Assembly: GCA_964603635.1 (NCBI GenBank) | Contig: CAZRVH010000014.1 | Coordinates: 1 to 25,005, forward strand | Source of the DNA: CAZRVH01 sp964603635 | Lineage (GTDB): Bacteria; Patescibacteriota; Gracilibacteria; Peribacterales; Peribacteraceae | Direction: 5' to 3' | Length of the DNA stretch: 25,005 nt | Part shown: piece by piece, positions 1 to 7,310 of the stretch | Numbering within the stretch: position 1 is the stretch's first letter | How the letters are laid out: every line of letters begins with the position of its first letter | The notes under the pieces: model-generated | Database searches by the model: none | The model's input: only the letters and a program-made list of their open reading frames with translations | Told to the model about the DNA's origin: nothing | Made by a program: the position numbers and the translations under genes

Positions 1-518
1 CCGATGAATCCTCCGGTTCCGCCGGTTCGTACAACGACGACCAGCAGACCTTCGTAACGAAGGACGGCTTGAAGAAGCTTAAGGACGAACTCGAGAACCT
101 GAAGACCGTGCGACGCAAGGAAGTCGCGCAGCGCCTGAAGGAAGCCATCTCCTACGGAGACCTTTCCGAAAACTCCGAATACGAGGAAGCCAAGAACGAA
201 CAGGCATTCGTGGAAGGACGCATCATCGAACTCGAACGCAAGATCAAGAGCGCGAAGATCATCTCGGAAAAGGAAGGCGGAAAGAAAATGGGCAAGGAGG
301 CGAACATCGGTTCGCACGTCACCATTCGCAACCTCTCGGGTGACGGCGAAGAACAGACGTTTACGATCGTGGGCGCCACGGAAGCCGATCCGTTCGACTT
401 CAAGATCAGCAACGAATCCCCCATCGGAAAAGCATTGCTATCCCAAACGAAGGGTGACATCGTTTCCGTCCAGAGCCCGTCCGGCGTGGCAGAGTACGAG
501 ATCGTGAAGGTCGCCTGA
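1..518 (+). CDS. greA: Transcription elongation factor GreA, 5'-truncated by the window edge
   Basis: GreA rescues backtracked RNA polymerase by stimulating cleavage of the nascent transcript through the secondary channel. The reading frame is open from base 3, with no ATG or GTG before the family match begins (TFVTKDGLKKLKDELENLK), so the real start lies left of the window and the TTG at 69 is internal. Visible parts are the N-terminal coiled coil with the acidic tip (YGDLSENSEYEEAK) and the C-terminal FKBP-like domain (IGSHVTIRNL to the conserved SPIGKALL). The residues visible before TFVTKDG are rich in Ser, Gly and Asp and look like a short N-terminal extension. The gene ends in TGA and is followed 43 nt later by a small conserved gene. 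Family assignment is secure; the N-terminus is not visible. Confidence 0.95.
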   Translation, partial: DESSGSAGSYNDDQQTFVTKDGLKKLKDELENLKTVRRKEVAQRLKEAISYGDLSENSEYEEAKNEQAFVEGRIIELERKIKSAKIISEKEGGKKMGKEANIGSHVTIRNLSGDGEEQTFTIVGATEADPFDFKISNESPIGKALLSQTKGDIVSVQSPSGVAEYEIVKVA

Positions 519-561
519 TCGCCACGCTTTACCGCCCGGGCTCCGTCCTCTACTCTTTTGC

Positions 562-954
562 ATGTCCATGGCAGACGCAAAGCAAGCATCGGCGGGCGGT
601 AAGAAGGATTTTGCAATTCCCGCTTCGGTGCGCGCGCAATTCCAGGATCTTGTCGATCTGATCATGGGATCGGAAAGCATGAACGACGAGGAGCGTCAGT
701 ACTGGTTCGACATCCTCCCCGTGATGACACCGGAACAAGTCGAAAACCTGCGGTCCATTTTGACGAATGAGAAGACCCAACTCGCGGCGATCGACGCCAA
801 GTACGCGACGGATTCGCAGGCAAACGTCGATACCGTCGCGATCGCGGAACAGCGACGCGAATCCAGGCAAATGCGAGACGCGGAAGAACAGAACCACGAA
901 CACAACGAAGCCTTGAATGAAGAGGATATTCTAAAGAAGATCAACGAAGCCTGA
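562..954 (+). CDS. Conserved small acidic protein of unknown function
   Basis: This 130-residue protein is soluble, charged and probably helical, with no cysteine, signal peptide or membrane segment. Its core (SESMNDEERQYWFDILPVM followed by a helix ending AAIDAKYATD) resembles a hypothetical family I associate with Patescibacteria, but I cannot give it a function. The start is ATG 562; an in-frame ATG at 568 is an alternative. There is no Shine-Dalgarno sequence. A TACTCT hexamer at 551-556 lies just before the start, closer than at other genes here. The stop codon abuts the stop of the convergent holA gene with no base between them. The 43-nt gap to greA would also allow co-transcription with greA. 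Confidence 0.8.
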   Translation: MSMADAKQASAGGKKDFAIPASVRAQFQDLVDLIMGSESMNDEERQYWFDILPVMTPEQVENLRSILTNEKTQLAAIDAKYATDSQANVDTVAIAEQRRESRQMRDAEEQNHEHNEALNEEDILKKINEA

Positions 955-1911
955 TTACGGGCATGTCAGCACGAACCTGTCCAAAAGAGCACGCAATTCT
1001 TCGGGCGCTTCATCAGTTGCCCGCAACAGTCCCGTCTTCAGGCGAATATCGGATTCCGCCGCCCACCCCACGAACGATTTGATATCGGCTGCCTTGCATT
1101 TCCGCACGTACGGAAGCAGGGAACGGAGCGCGAAGGGGTGCACCCCCGTGTCTTCGGCGATTTCCTTGGAAGACACGACCCCGCTGTCCAACGCCATGCG
1201 CACCGCCGCCGTATTTTTCAGGAACGACAGAAGGATGGCCCACAGACCGTACGCGTCCCCTCCCCTGTCGAGCGTTTTTTTCACGAACGCCGCCGCTTCT
1301 TTTTTCCTGCCCGCGCACAGCAGGTCCGTCATCTTCCAAACGACCCCCTCGTCCGTCGGGATGGTCATGTTCTCGACGTCGTCCTGCGTAATCGGCTTGC
1401 CTCCCGCATGGAGCGCAAGCTTCTCCGCCTCGCGCAAGAGCATCTCCTGGTCTTCCCCGACGAACTCAATCAGCAAATCCCTCGCTTTGGGATCCAAGGT
1501 CGCACCGTTCGAACGGGCGGCATCGGAGACCCACTGGGCGAGCATGGAACCTTTGAGGGGCGCGAATTCCTTCACGTCGGCCTTTGCCAAAAGCTGTTTG
1601 ACGCCACCCAGTCTTTTATCCGGCTTGGGGTCGATAAACAGCACGATCACCTGCGGGTGGATCTGCTCCAAGAGCACGTCGACTTCCTCTTTATCCAACT
1701 TGGGAATGCCGTCGATGACGAACAAACGCTTCTCGGCAAGGAACGGCATCATCGATACCTCATCCAGCAACGAACGCAATGATTGGGATTTTCCGTCCAA
1801 ACGAATGATGTTGTCTTCCCCGTGTTTCCTCGTGAATTCCTGTACCCAGCGAGCTTTCTCTTCCTTGAGTGCATGGTAATTCTCCCCGGTGAAGGCGAAC
1901 ACTGCGGCCAT
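955..1911 (-). CDS. holA: DNA polymerase III subunit delta (HolA)
   Basis: HolA is the clamp-loader subunit that opens the beta sliding clamp. The protein has the family opening MAAVFAFTGENYHALKEEK, the hydrophobic strand RLFVIDGIPKL and the segment QVIVLFIDPKPDKR typical of the delta N-terminal domain, then the helical collar domain (DLLIEFVGEDQEMLLREAEKLAL and the domain ending in ATDEAPEELRALLDRFV). The open frame begins at an ATG at 1941. I prefer the ATG at 1911 (318 aa) because the family normally starts right at the FTGENY strand, and because TACCAT followed by 6 nt precedes that ATG, matching the leaderless pattern of neighbouring genes. There is no Shine-Dalgarno sequence at either start. 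Confidence 0.9.
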   Translation of the reverse strand: MAAVFAFTGENYHALKEEKARWVQEFTRKHGEDNIIRLDGKSQSLRSLLDEVSMMPFLAEKRLFVIDGIPKLDKEEVDVLLEQIHPQVIVLFIDPKPDKRLGGVKQLLAKADVKEFAPLKGSMLAQWVSDAARSNGATLDPKARDLLIEFVGEDQEMLLREAEKLALHAGGKPITQDDVENMTIPTDEGVVWKMTDLLCAGRKKEAAAFVKKTLDRGGDAYGLWAILLSFLKNTAAVRMALDSGVVSSKEIAEDTGVHPFALRSLLPYVRKCKAADIKSFVGWAAESDIRLKTGLLRATDEAPEELRALLDRFVLTCP

Positions 1912-2031
1912 GCAGTCATGGTACAGCAATTTGGCTTCCATTCGCCATATTGATTCGTTTTTTCATCAATTTATCACAATACAATCCATCGCTACGTCAA
2001 TGGCAACGGGATAGAGGAAAAACGGGATTTT

Positions 2032-2040
2032 TGCTATAAT
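2032..2040 (+). promoter_or_regulatory. Extended -10 promoter (TGCTATAAT) for the dockerin operon
   Basis: A perfect TATAAT at 2035-2040 is preceded by TG at the extended -10 position. No -35 match stands at the usual distance. The final T lies 9 nt before the ATG at 2049, so transcription would start at or within about two bases of the start codon and the mRNA would be leaderless. This is inferred from sequence only. Confidence 0.7.
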
Positions 2041-2048
2041 GATGGGAA

Positions 2049-2378
2049 ATGAACACACACGCGAAACACTGGCTTTCCCCGCAGATACTCGTCATCGCCC
2101 TCCTGTGCATGACCGCTTCGTTCGGAATCGGGGTGCAAACGACGGGCGACGTACAGACGATCGACCACACGAATGCGAGCGAAACGAAACGCCTGCGCGG
2201 CGATATGAACGGCGACGGAACCGTTGATCTTGGGGATGCGATCGAAACCCTGGAAATCGTCCGGGGCTACAAGACGGCGACCGTGGAGCAACTCAGGAAC
2301 GAACCGACGGAAGACGGAAACGTCACCATCGACGACGCGATCACCATCCTTCGAGACCTTCACGCACGCTCACTATGA
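2049..2378 (+). CDS. Membrane-anchored dockerin-like protein
   Basis: This 109-residue protein has an N-terminal hydrophobic segment (about residues 11-29, PQILVIALLCMTASFGIGV), probably a signal anchor or uncleaved signal peptide, a short linker, and a type I dockerin-like region. The first calcium loop is canonical (DMNGDGTVDLGD, residues 52-63) and is followed by the helix AIETLEIVRG. The second repeat (TEDGNVTIDDAITILRDL) keeps the helix but has a degenerate loop. Dockerins bind cohesin domains in a calcium-dependent way. The next gene, which overlaps this one by ATGA, encodes a cohesin-like domain, so the two may be partners on the cell surface. The start follows an extended -10 promoter by 9 nt. 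Dockerin call good; partner is inference. Confidence 0.8.
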   Translation: MNTHAKHWLSPQILVIALLCMTASFGIGVQTTGDVQTIDHTNASETKRLRGDMNGDGTVDLGDAIETLEIVRGYKTATVEQLRNEPTEDGNVTIDDAITILRDLHARSL

Positions 2379-3658
2379 AACACTTCCATCCCAAACGTAT
2401 CGGCGCATCCCTCGCACTCGGCGCGATCATGACGGCGCTCCTGCCGGTCGGCACGGCTGTAGCCGCGGAAGAGCCTCGCTTCGAACTCAGGCCGCATTGC
2501 TCCGAGGATGACGTGAAAAAGGATGCATGCAAGACGTTCCCCGCACGCGACGCGCAGAGCTTCCAAACCGATACCCTGAAAGTCGGCGACGTGCTGGACA
2601 TGGACCTTCTGATCAAGAATCCCGGCAACGCTTCCATCAGCCGCTTCCGCGCATGGATGGGATACGATCCGACCGTTTTCTCCGGATCGTTGGTCCAGAT
2701 CGATAAGAATTTCGCCGCTCCGGATCCGAAGGAAACCCTGTTCTCCACGGCCGACGGCTACATCAAGACCGCCGCTTCGTCCCAAGCGGGCGCGAAGGGA
2801 TCCTCCATCGTCGCCGCGCGCATCACATTGAAAATCATGAAGGCTCCGGTCGCCAATACCGTCATCAGTTTTTACGATGCCACGAAAAAGACGGACAGCC
2901 ACACCGCGATCATCGTGAAGGCAAGTGATAAGGAGCAGAATATCGCATCGGGTGCGCAAAGCTATCTGTTCGTTCGCCTGCAACCGGGAAGCACGTCATC
3001 TTCTTCCTCCGTCACCGCGTCCAGCATCGCGTCCAATACGGGAAAATCCGCGTCCAGCACCCCTTCGATGCCTCCGGCCTCGATCGCCTCGGTCGCGTCC
3101 GCCGCGTCCTCGGTACCCGCCTCGACCGGAACGGGCATGACCGCATCATCGCAGGCAAGCGTGCAAAACGTCGCGTTCGCGCTGCTGCAAGTCCAGGGGG
3201 TGCGCGTCACGACCGAAGGAAGCTCGGCGTTCCTGGCATGGAACCAGTTGAACGCCGGCAGCCTGTTGGGATACAACGTGTATTACGGAACCGTTTCCGG
3301 CAAATACATCCAGAGGCGCAGCGTGGACAAGGCGAACACCACCTTGACGATCCGAAGCCTGCCCACGGGCACGCGATACTACTTCGCGGTGCGGGGCGTG
3401 GACGCGGGTAACAAGGAATCCGATTTCAGCCAGGAAGTGGCGGTCGTTGTCGGCAATCCGTCTACCTCCACGTCTCCGCTTACCGGTTCGTTATCGGACC
3501 TCGGGCCGAACGGAAAGACTCCGGGTACCGGGGGCAAGGTAGCCGGTGACACGGGCCCCGCCTCCACGGCGCTTCTTTTCATCGCTATTTCCTCTGTCGC
3601 AGGCCTCGCCCTGGCATTCCGCAGGCAATTCACGGCCAAGCATATCTCCCTTTCATGA
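2375..3658 (+). CDS. Surface protein: cohesin-like domain, Ser/Ala-rich linker, fibronectin type III domain, C-terminal anchor
   Basis: The 427-residue precursor has a Sec signal peptide (1-30, ending AVAA) and a beta-rich domain at about 65-200. Its pattern (KVGDVLDMDLLIKNPGNAS, then FRAWMGYDPTVFSG, then SSIVAARITLKI) is that of cohesin-like domains. A Ser/Thr/Ala/Pro linker follows (about 204-262), then an FN3 domain at about 268-358 (AFLAWNQLNAGSLLGYNVYYG, then TRYYFAVRGVDAGNKES), then a Gly/Pro spacer and a C-terminal hydrophobic segment (about 397-415) ending in basic residues. That layout implies surface display with a C-terminal membrane anchor. It overlaps both operon neighbours by ATGA. 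The cohesin call rests on pattern, not a database match; a generic carbohydrate-binding or CARDB-like beta domain is the main alternative. Confidence 0.75.
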   Translation: MKHFHPKRIGASLALGAIMTALLPVGTAVAAEEPRFELRPHCSEDDVKKDACKTFPARDAQSFQTDTLKVGDVLDMDLLIKNPGNASISRFRAWMGYDPTVFSGSLVQIDKNFAAPDPKETLFSTADGYIKTAASSQAGAKGSSIVAARITLKIMKAPVANTVISFYDATKKTDSHTAIIVKASDKEQNIASGAQSYLFVRLQPGSTSSSSSVTASSIASNTGKSASSTPSMPPASIASVASAASSVPASTGTGMTASSQASVQNVAFALLQVQGVRVTTEGSSAFLAWNQLNAGSLLGYNVYYGTVSGKYIQRRSVDKANTTLTIRSLPTGTRYYFAVRGVDAGNKESDFSQEVAVVVGNPSTSTSPLTGSLSDLGPNGKTPGTGGKVAGDTGPASTALLFIAISSVAGLALAFRRQFTAKHISLS

Positions 3659-4464
3659 CCCATATGCACCCGCACTGGCAGGCTACCGATGAAGACGCCC
3701 CCGTCGGCATCCCCGTTGATTCCATGAGCGCGACACCCGTTCGGGAAGCGATCATCCAGCCGCGTCCCATGGTACGCACGGCTTCGCGTAAGCCTGCCGC
3801 GATTCTGGGGATACTGATGGTCATGGGGGTCGGTTACGTTGCCATGGGAGGTGAATTCTCCCTTCCGGGCCAAGTGGCGTCCGGTTCGGTATCGATCGTC
3901 CTCACCAAGGACGGCCCGGACCCCAAGTCGCTGCGCGTCTCTCCCGGCGTGACGGTCGAATGGAAAAACCAGGACACGATCCCCCATGTCCTTTCATTCG
4001 AAAGCCTGGTATCAGGCGGAAAGGAGTTGGAAACCTCCCCCATTTTCCCCGGTTCGACCGCCCTCATGCTTATTCCGAAAGAGACGAAAACGGGAACATA
4101 CGAATACCTGTCGAAAACCTCGGACTTGGGCGGAACGATCGTGATCGTTGCCCCGGGGGCAGCAGCCGCGTCCTCTTCCAAGGCGCCGGCAGCGATCGCA
4201 ACGGTTTCCTCCGTATCGTCGGCCATGGCAGCGAAGTCCTCCTCCCCTGCCGCGCTTCCGGCATCCGCCGTGATTCCCGTCAATATCCATACCGTCGGAA
4301 GTCCCGGCCAGAAGCCGGTCGAACCGTTGCACGGTGGCGCACCCTTGGCAGCCGTCATGCAGCATAAGCCCATGACCAACGCCGCCTCGGGCCCCGCGAA
4401 TTGGGTACTGATCGGCATGACGGCGGTCATCGTCTTATTCGCGACCAGAAAGGCATTCCGGTGA
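3655..4464 (+). CDS. Cupredoxin-like membrane-anchored protein
   Basis: This 269-residue protein has a cytoplasmic N-terminus, a membrane segment at about 49-66 (AILGILMVMGVGYVAMGG), a cupredoxin-like beta domain at about 78-166, an Ala/Ser/Pro-rich spacer and a second membrane segment at about 246-264 followed by RKAFR. The cupredoxin signature is SPGVTVEWKNQDTIPHVLSF, with His111 in the position of a copper ligand. The C-terminal Cys-His-Met loop of blue copper proteins is absent, since GTYEYLSKTSDLGG replaces it, so the domain probably does not bind copper in the classical way. It overlaps the cohesin-like gene by ATGA and shares its Ser/Ala-rich linker style, so all three proteins of the operon are likely exported and envelope-attached. 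The function is unknown. Confidence 0.7.
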   Translation: MTHMHPHWQATDEDAPVGIPVDSMSATPVREAIIQPRPMVRTASRKPAAILGILMVMGVGYVAMGGEFSLPGQVASGSVSIVLTKDGPDPKSLRVSPGVTVEWKNQDTIPHVLSFESLVSGGKELETSPIFPGSTALMLIPKETKTGTYEYLSKTSDLGGTIVIVAPGAAAASSSKAPAAIATVSSVSSAMAAKSSSPAALPASAVIPVNIHTVGSPGQKPVEPLHGGAPLAAVMQHKPMTNAASGPANWVLIGMTAVIVLFATRKAFR

Positions 4465-4514
4465 AAGGTTCTATTCCGCCTTGCATGCATCACGTGCGGT
4501 GCCCGCGGAACGCA

Positions 4515-4560
4515 TATAATCAGCTCTTGATATAAGATACAATAATCGTATCGTATACAT
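4515..4560 (+). promoter_or_regulatory. AT-rich promoter region of csrA
   Basis: This AT-rich stretch holds several -10-like hexamers: TATAAT at 4515-4520, TACAAT at 4538-4543 and TATCGT at 4549-4554. The last has TTGATA at 4527-4532 sixteen nt upstream, and is the best-spaced pair. Which one is used cannot be decided from sequence. Any of them gives csrA a real 5' leader of roughly 75-115 nt, unlike most genes here. Confidence 0.5.
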
Positions 4561-4585
4561 GTCGCGGCCGTTTCTAGAATGGAAA

Positions 4586-4607
4586 CGAAAGGAGTGGAAA
4601 CCTTTCG
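4586..4607 (+). promoter_or_regulatory. csrA leader hairpin with GGA in its loop (possible CsrA autoregulatory site)
   Basis: CGAAAGG (4586-4592) pairs perfectly with CCTTTCG (4601-4607). The 8-nt loop, AGTGGAAA, presents a GGA. CsrA dimers recognise GGA in hairpin loops, usually with a second GGA at the Shine-Dalgarno. The csrA Shine-Dalgarno itself (AGGGAG at 4626-4631) contains GGA, and another GGA lies at 4581. Autoregulation is inference from this layout. Confidence 0.5.
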
Positions 4608-4638
4608 ACGGCAAGTGCGACATTCAGGGAGAAATAAC

Positions 4639-4830
4639 ATGTTGGTACTGTCACGCAAGGTTGGTCAGAAAATCGTAATCGACGAGCGCCTGACGCTCAC
4701 CGTGACCCGGATCTCGGGTAATCGCGTGAGTATCGGCATAGAAGCCCCACACGGGGTACACATCAGAAGAAGTGAGTTAGAGTTGATATTGGATAATACG
4801 GATGATACCAGACCTCAGCCGATGCAGTGA
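4639..4830 (+). CDS. csrA: Carbon storage regulator CsrA/RsmA
   Basis: CsrA is a small dimeric RNA-binding protein that blocks or stabilises target mRNAs by binding GGA motifs. The 63-residue product begins with the family signature MLVLSRKVGQKIVI and contains GNRVSIGIEAPHGVHIRRSELE, which includes the RNA-contacting region. The C-terminus (DNTDDTRPQPMQ) is a normal variable tail. The open frame extends upstream to 4579, but the true start is ATG 4639: the family starts there, and a Shine-Dalgarno GGAG sits 7 nt before it. A strong terminator follows at once, so csrA is probably monocistronic. Confidence 0.95.
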   Translation: MLVLSRKVGQKIVIDERLTLTVTRISGNRVSIGIEAPHGVHIRRSELELILDNTDDTRPQPMQ

Positions 4831-4853
4831 CCGACTCTTTCCACCTTCGCCCA

Positions 4854-4885
4854 CGCCGACTTCCCCTTGGGAGGTCGGCGTTTTT
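4854..4885 (+). terminator. Intrinsic terminator of csrA
   Basis: CGCCGAC (4854-4860) pairs with GTCGGCG (4874-4880); the stem continues inward through further G-C pairs to a small loop, and TTTTT follows at 4881-4885. It acts on the plus strand only, as no T-run follows the stem on the other strand. Confidence 0.9.
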
Positions 4886-4923
4886 CATTGCCTCATGTTT
4901 TGACTTGCGGCAAGGACGCCGTG

Positions 4924-6096
4924 TCACAACCGACAAATGGGATCCGGATCGCTCGTGATCTGCGTGCCGTAATGGACCGTAAGGTAATATTTGCCGTTTC
5001 CATCGACGGTGACCCCCATGCCGATGCCCGTAAACGAAGGATTGACGATGCTGTTGTAATGGGGCGCGTTTGCCTTTCCTTTTTCGCTCATGAAGAAATC
5101 GAACGTGGAACGTACGGCGTTGATCATATCGCCGGTGCAATCGCCTTTCTTGCAGCGATACATTCCCCAGCCGATATTCTCGGTATACGTGGAGCCTTTC
5201 ACGTTCCTGAAGTCCAGTCCCAGGGAAGAGAACCAATCGCCGACCATGTCGTAATCGTAGTAGGCGGTTTGCCCATCGCGCTTATGGTTCATGGCGCCAA
5301 GGCTTCTTGCGCGGTCGGACCACAGCCAGGCGGTGCGGATCAATTGCCTGTCCGTTCGGTAGGGCGCCAATCCTTCCTGCGTCCGCACGTCGTTGATCCA
5401 ACGAAGCCATGCACTCCGGACTTCCTGCATATCGACATTCGCGATTGGCTCCTCTTCGAATGCGCTGCACTGCGCATTCAAGACATCCTCCACGTTCACC
5501 GTACCCCGATCCGTCACGTCGTTGTGCAATCTCCAGAGCATCTCCGACACCTGCGCGCGTGTCAGACGCATGAACGCCGCCTGGACATCGTGGGGTATCG
5601 CATTCTTCGACGCCAAGGCACGGATCGCGCCTTCGTACCATACGGGGGTATCTTCCGTTCTGATACCGTATGCGCGTATCAGCATCACAGAGGCATCGGC
5701 CAGGGTCACGCTATCGGAAGGCCTGAACAGTCCGTCTTTGCCGCCTTCCACGATGGCTTCCTGCATCGCCCGGCAAACGGGTTCGTAGAACCAATCGTTC
5801 TTTTTTACGTCGGCGGGAACCGTGCATTCACCACGCCGGGGGGATTCCCGCAGGGTGACGAGCATTTTTACGAACTCCGCGCGCGTGACGGTGCGGTCGG
5901 GTTTGAAACCAGCCAGTCCCGAGCTTGCCGAGGGATCTTTGTATCCCTTCACCACGCCCTTCTCTTTCAGGAAGGTAATCGCGGGAGCGTTTTCGTGCGC
6001 ATCGGGCACGTCCGCGAACATACCTGTGGCTGCATATGCGAACGCAGGTATAAACATCCATGATGCGGCGGACAGGAGGTGTCGTACGCGGGGCAC
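4924..6096 (-). CDS. Secreted SLH-repeat protein with C-terminal CAP (SCP/PR1-like) domain
   Basis: The 390-residue precursor has a signal peptide (about 1-22, RHLLSAASWMFIPAFAYA), then S-layer-homology repeats at about 27-80 (MFADVPDAHENAPAITFLKE, then FKPDRTVTRAEFVKMLV), 95-143 (LFRPSDSVTLADASVMLIRAYG) and a weaker one to 190. A CAP domain follows at about 225-385, with NHKR (His271), ENIGWGMY (Glu306) and APHYNSIVNPSFTGIGMGV (His346), the usual CAP cavity residues. SLH repeats attach proteins to the cell wall or S-layer; the role of bacterial CAP domains is poorly known. The start is GTG 6096, preceded by TAGCAT and 6 nt; ATG 6057 would give too short a signal peptide. Residues DPSASSGLAG interrupt the usual GY-DGTFKPD turn of the first SLH repeat and are encoded by a short repeat. 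Confidence 0.88.
   Translation of the reverse strand: MPRVRHLLSAASWMFIPAFAYAATGMFADVPDAHENAPAITFLKEKGVVKGYKDPSASSGLAGFKPDRTVTRAEFVKMLVTLRESPRRGECTVPADVKKNDWFYEPVCRAMQEAIVEGGKDGLFRPSDSVTLADASVMLIRAYGIRTEDTPVWYEGAIRALASKNAIPHDVQAAFMRLTRAQVSEMLWRLHNDVTDRGTVNVEDVLNAQCSAFEEEPIANVDMQEVRSAWLRWINDVRTQEGLAPYRTDRQLIRTAWLWSDRARSLGAMNHKRDGQTAYYDYDMVGDWFSSLGLDFRNVKGSTYTENIGWGMYRCKKGDCTGDMINAVRSTFDFFMSEKGKANAPHYNSIVNPSFTGIGMGVTVDGNGKYYLTVHYGTQITSDPDPICRL
5915..5937. repeat. Short dispersed repeat inserted in frame in the SLH gene
   Basis: The plus strand reads CCCGAGCTTGCCGAGGGATC at its core. It closely resembles the complement of the intergenic repeat at 24615-24638 (shared pattern CCC-Y-GAGCTTG-Y-CGA-R-R-GG). 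Within the SLH protein it encodes PSASSGLAG, extra to the normal SLH turn. I recall similar sequences dispersed in CPR genomes, but membership is judged by eye. Confidence 0.55.
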
Positions 6097-6199
6097 TTGT
6101 CGATGCTACGGGTTTTCTCGGTGAATGCCAGATTTTTCTTTTTGTTTTCGTCGTTCCGCGGCGCACGGTCCCGCAAGCAAGGAAGCTCGGGAAGAACGT

Positions 6200-6460
6200 T
6201 CAGCGGATAGACGCGAAGGAGGTCTTCGTCGTCACGCGGCAGCCAAGCGTCTGCAGTTGGGCCTGAAACTTCCGTACACCCAAGCTGCGCATGGACGTGG
6301 GCAGGTAGACGTGGACGTTCTCCCTGTTGGGATAGCTGCGTACCCACTGGAGCAAATTCGACATTTCCTCTACGGGCAGCGACGTATTGGCACTACTCAC
6401 GACGGTGGAGAAGTCGATGACAAGTTCCTGCGGACGAAGAATGGATGAAGTAAGTTGCAT
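6200..6460 (-). CDS. Small protein of unknown function
   Basis: I do not recognise this 86-residue protein. It has a strand-rich start (LVIDFSTVVSSANTSLPVEE), a helix (MSNLLQWVRSYPN) and further strands (VHVYLPTSMRSLG, QLQTLGCRVTT), suggesting a small alpha/beta fold. No signal or membrane segment is present. The frame opens at an ATG at 6496, but I prefer ATG 6460: a TTGAAA-N17-TACACT promoter ends 7 nt before it, so the upstream ATG would not be transcribed. Downstream on the minus strand lies the SLH/CAP gene, about 100 nt away and with its own -10-like element. Confidence 0.6.
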   Translation of the reverse strand: MQLTSSILRPQELVIDFSTVVSSANTSLPVEEMSNLLQWVRSYPNRENVHVYLPTSMRSLGVRKFQAQLQTLGCRVTTKTSFASIR

Positions 6461-6467
6461 GCACCCA

Positions 6468-6496
6468 AGTGTACTCACGTACACCTTCCGTTTCAA
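6468..6496 (-). promoter_or_regulatory. Promoter TTGAAA-N17-TACACT
   Basis: On the minus strand, TTGAAA (6496-6491) and TACACT (6473-6468) are separated by exactly 17 nt. The -10 ends 8 nt before the A of ATG 6460, so the mRNA should be leaderless or nearly so. Confidence 0.65.
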
Positions 6497-6630
6497 GTCA
6501 TTTTCAAGGGAAAGATGAGGTAAAAAGTGATTCGCATTTCTCGCGTTGCTGCTGCGGAAATATTTTTGCGTTCAAGAAATCACGATATGCATCGCGCGTA
6601 TTTTCGTCGCGGATGAAAAGCCCGGAATCC

Positions 6631-7230
6631 TCAGCGAATCGAAAGCAGATACCGACGGTGATACATGCTTTGCAATGCCTGGCTTGCCGCGACCGCAAGG
6701 ATAAGAACGGCGACGTACGTGCCCAAGATATGTCCGTACGATACCCACGATGGCAGCATGCGTTTCAGCATCGAAAGAAAGAACACGAAGTACCAGGAAG
6801 AAAACGATACCGCCCCCATGGCGAACGCAACGGCGCGCAACCGATGGATGACGTGCTTCTTTCCGAATTCCTTTTTAAGGAAGGATATGTGAATCATGCT
6901 CGGCGCGACATACGCATGCATCAGGATGCCGTTGATCGTCAAGACGGCCACGATGACAGTCTTGCTAAAGAAGGCCGCTGAGACGCTGTAGGCGGGCATG
7001 TTGGACGCATAAATACAGATCCCCGTGACAAACAGAAGGAGCGTCGCGGCCATGATGACGTTCGAAAGAATGCCTATCACTTCCGCTTCTTTTTTCGAAA
7101 TTTTGAAATCCTTCAGAAAGTTGAAGAACAACAAATCGATGACGGTTGCCCCTCCCATGCCTATGACGACGCTCAGGATATGGAATGCAAGGAAAATTCG
7201 CTGATGTTCGGCAAAGAAGTCCGCAGGCAT
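6631..7230 (-). CDS. Multi-pass membrane protein, DUF2269/CopD-like by appearance
   Basis: The preferred product is 199 residues with about five hydrophobic spans: FLAFHILSVVIGMGGATVIDLLF, IMAATLLLFVTGICIYA, FFSKTVIVAVLTINGILMHA, FAMGAVSFSSWYFVFFLSML and GTYVAVLILAVAASQAL. A conserved-looking FHILSVVIGMGGATVIDLLF opening and the His residues in the first and third spans recall DUF2269 and related haem or copper-resistance membrane families, but I cannot confirm this. The frame opens at ATG 7299. I prefer ATG 7230 (MPADFFAEHQRIF) because a TTGCCC-N18-TATCAT promoter lies between the two ATGs and the preceding residues are unlike the rest of the protein. The mRNA would have a leader of about 15-20 nt without a Shine-Dalgarno. 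Function unknown. Confidence 0.7.
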   Translation of the reverse strand: MPADFFAEHQRIFLAFHILSVVIGMGGATVIDLLFFNFLKDFKISKKEAEVIGILSNVIMAATLLLFVTGICIYASNMPAYSVSAAFFSKTVIVAVLTINGILMHAYVAPSMIHISFLKKEFGKKHVIHRLRAVAFAMGAVSFSSWYFVFFLSMLKRMLPSWVSYGHILGTYVAVLILAVAASQALQSMYHRRYLLSIR

Positions 7231-7250
7231 GGGAAAGAAGGAATGTTTCG

Positions 7251-7280
7251 ATGATATCAGCAAGGGTTTAAAAAGGGCAA
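7251..7280 (-). promoter_or_regulatory. Promoter TTGCCC-N18-TATCAT with extended -10
   Basis: On the minus strand TTGCCC (7280-7275) is 18 nt from TATCAT (7256-7251), and TG precedes the -10 at the extended position (TGATATCAT). It would serve the membrane-protein gene at 7230. Confidence 0.5.
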
Positions 7281-7310
7281 AAAATGTGAATTGCGCCATG
7301 CATCTATCTA

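Noticed and set aside
4867..6063. 398-codon plus-strand ORF
   Set aside because: It is the antisense shadow of the SLH/CAP gene, which has clear domains and a signal peptide.
6504..6698. 64-codon minus-strand ORF overlapping the end of the membrane-protein gene
   Set aside because: The part after 6631 has a plausible amino-acid mix, but the only start lies inside the neighbouring gene and no ribosome site or promoter is visible. It is left out, not excluded.
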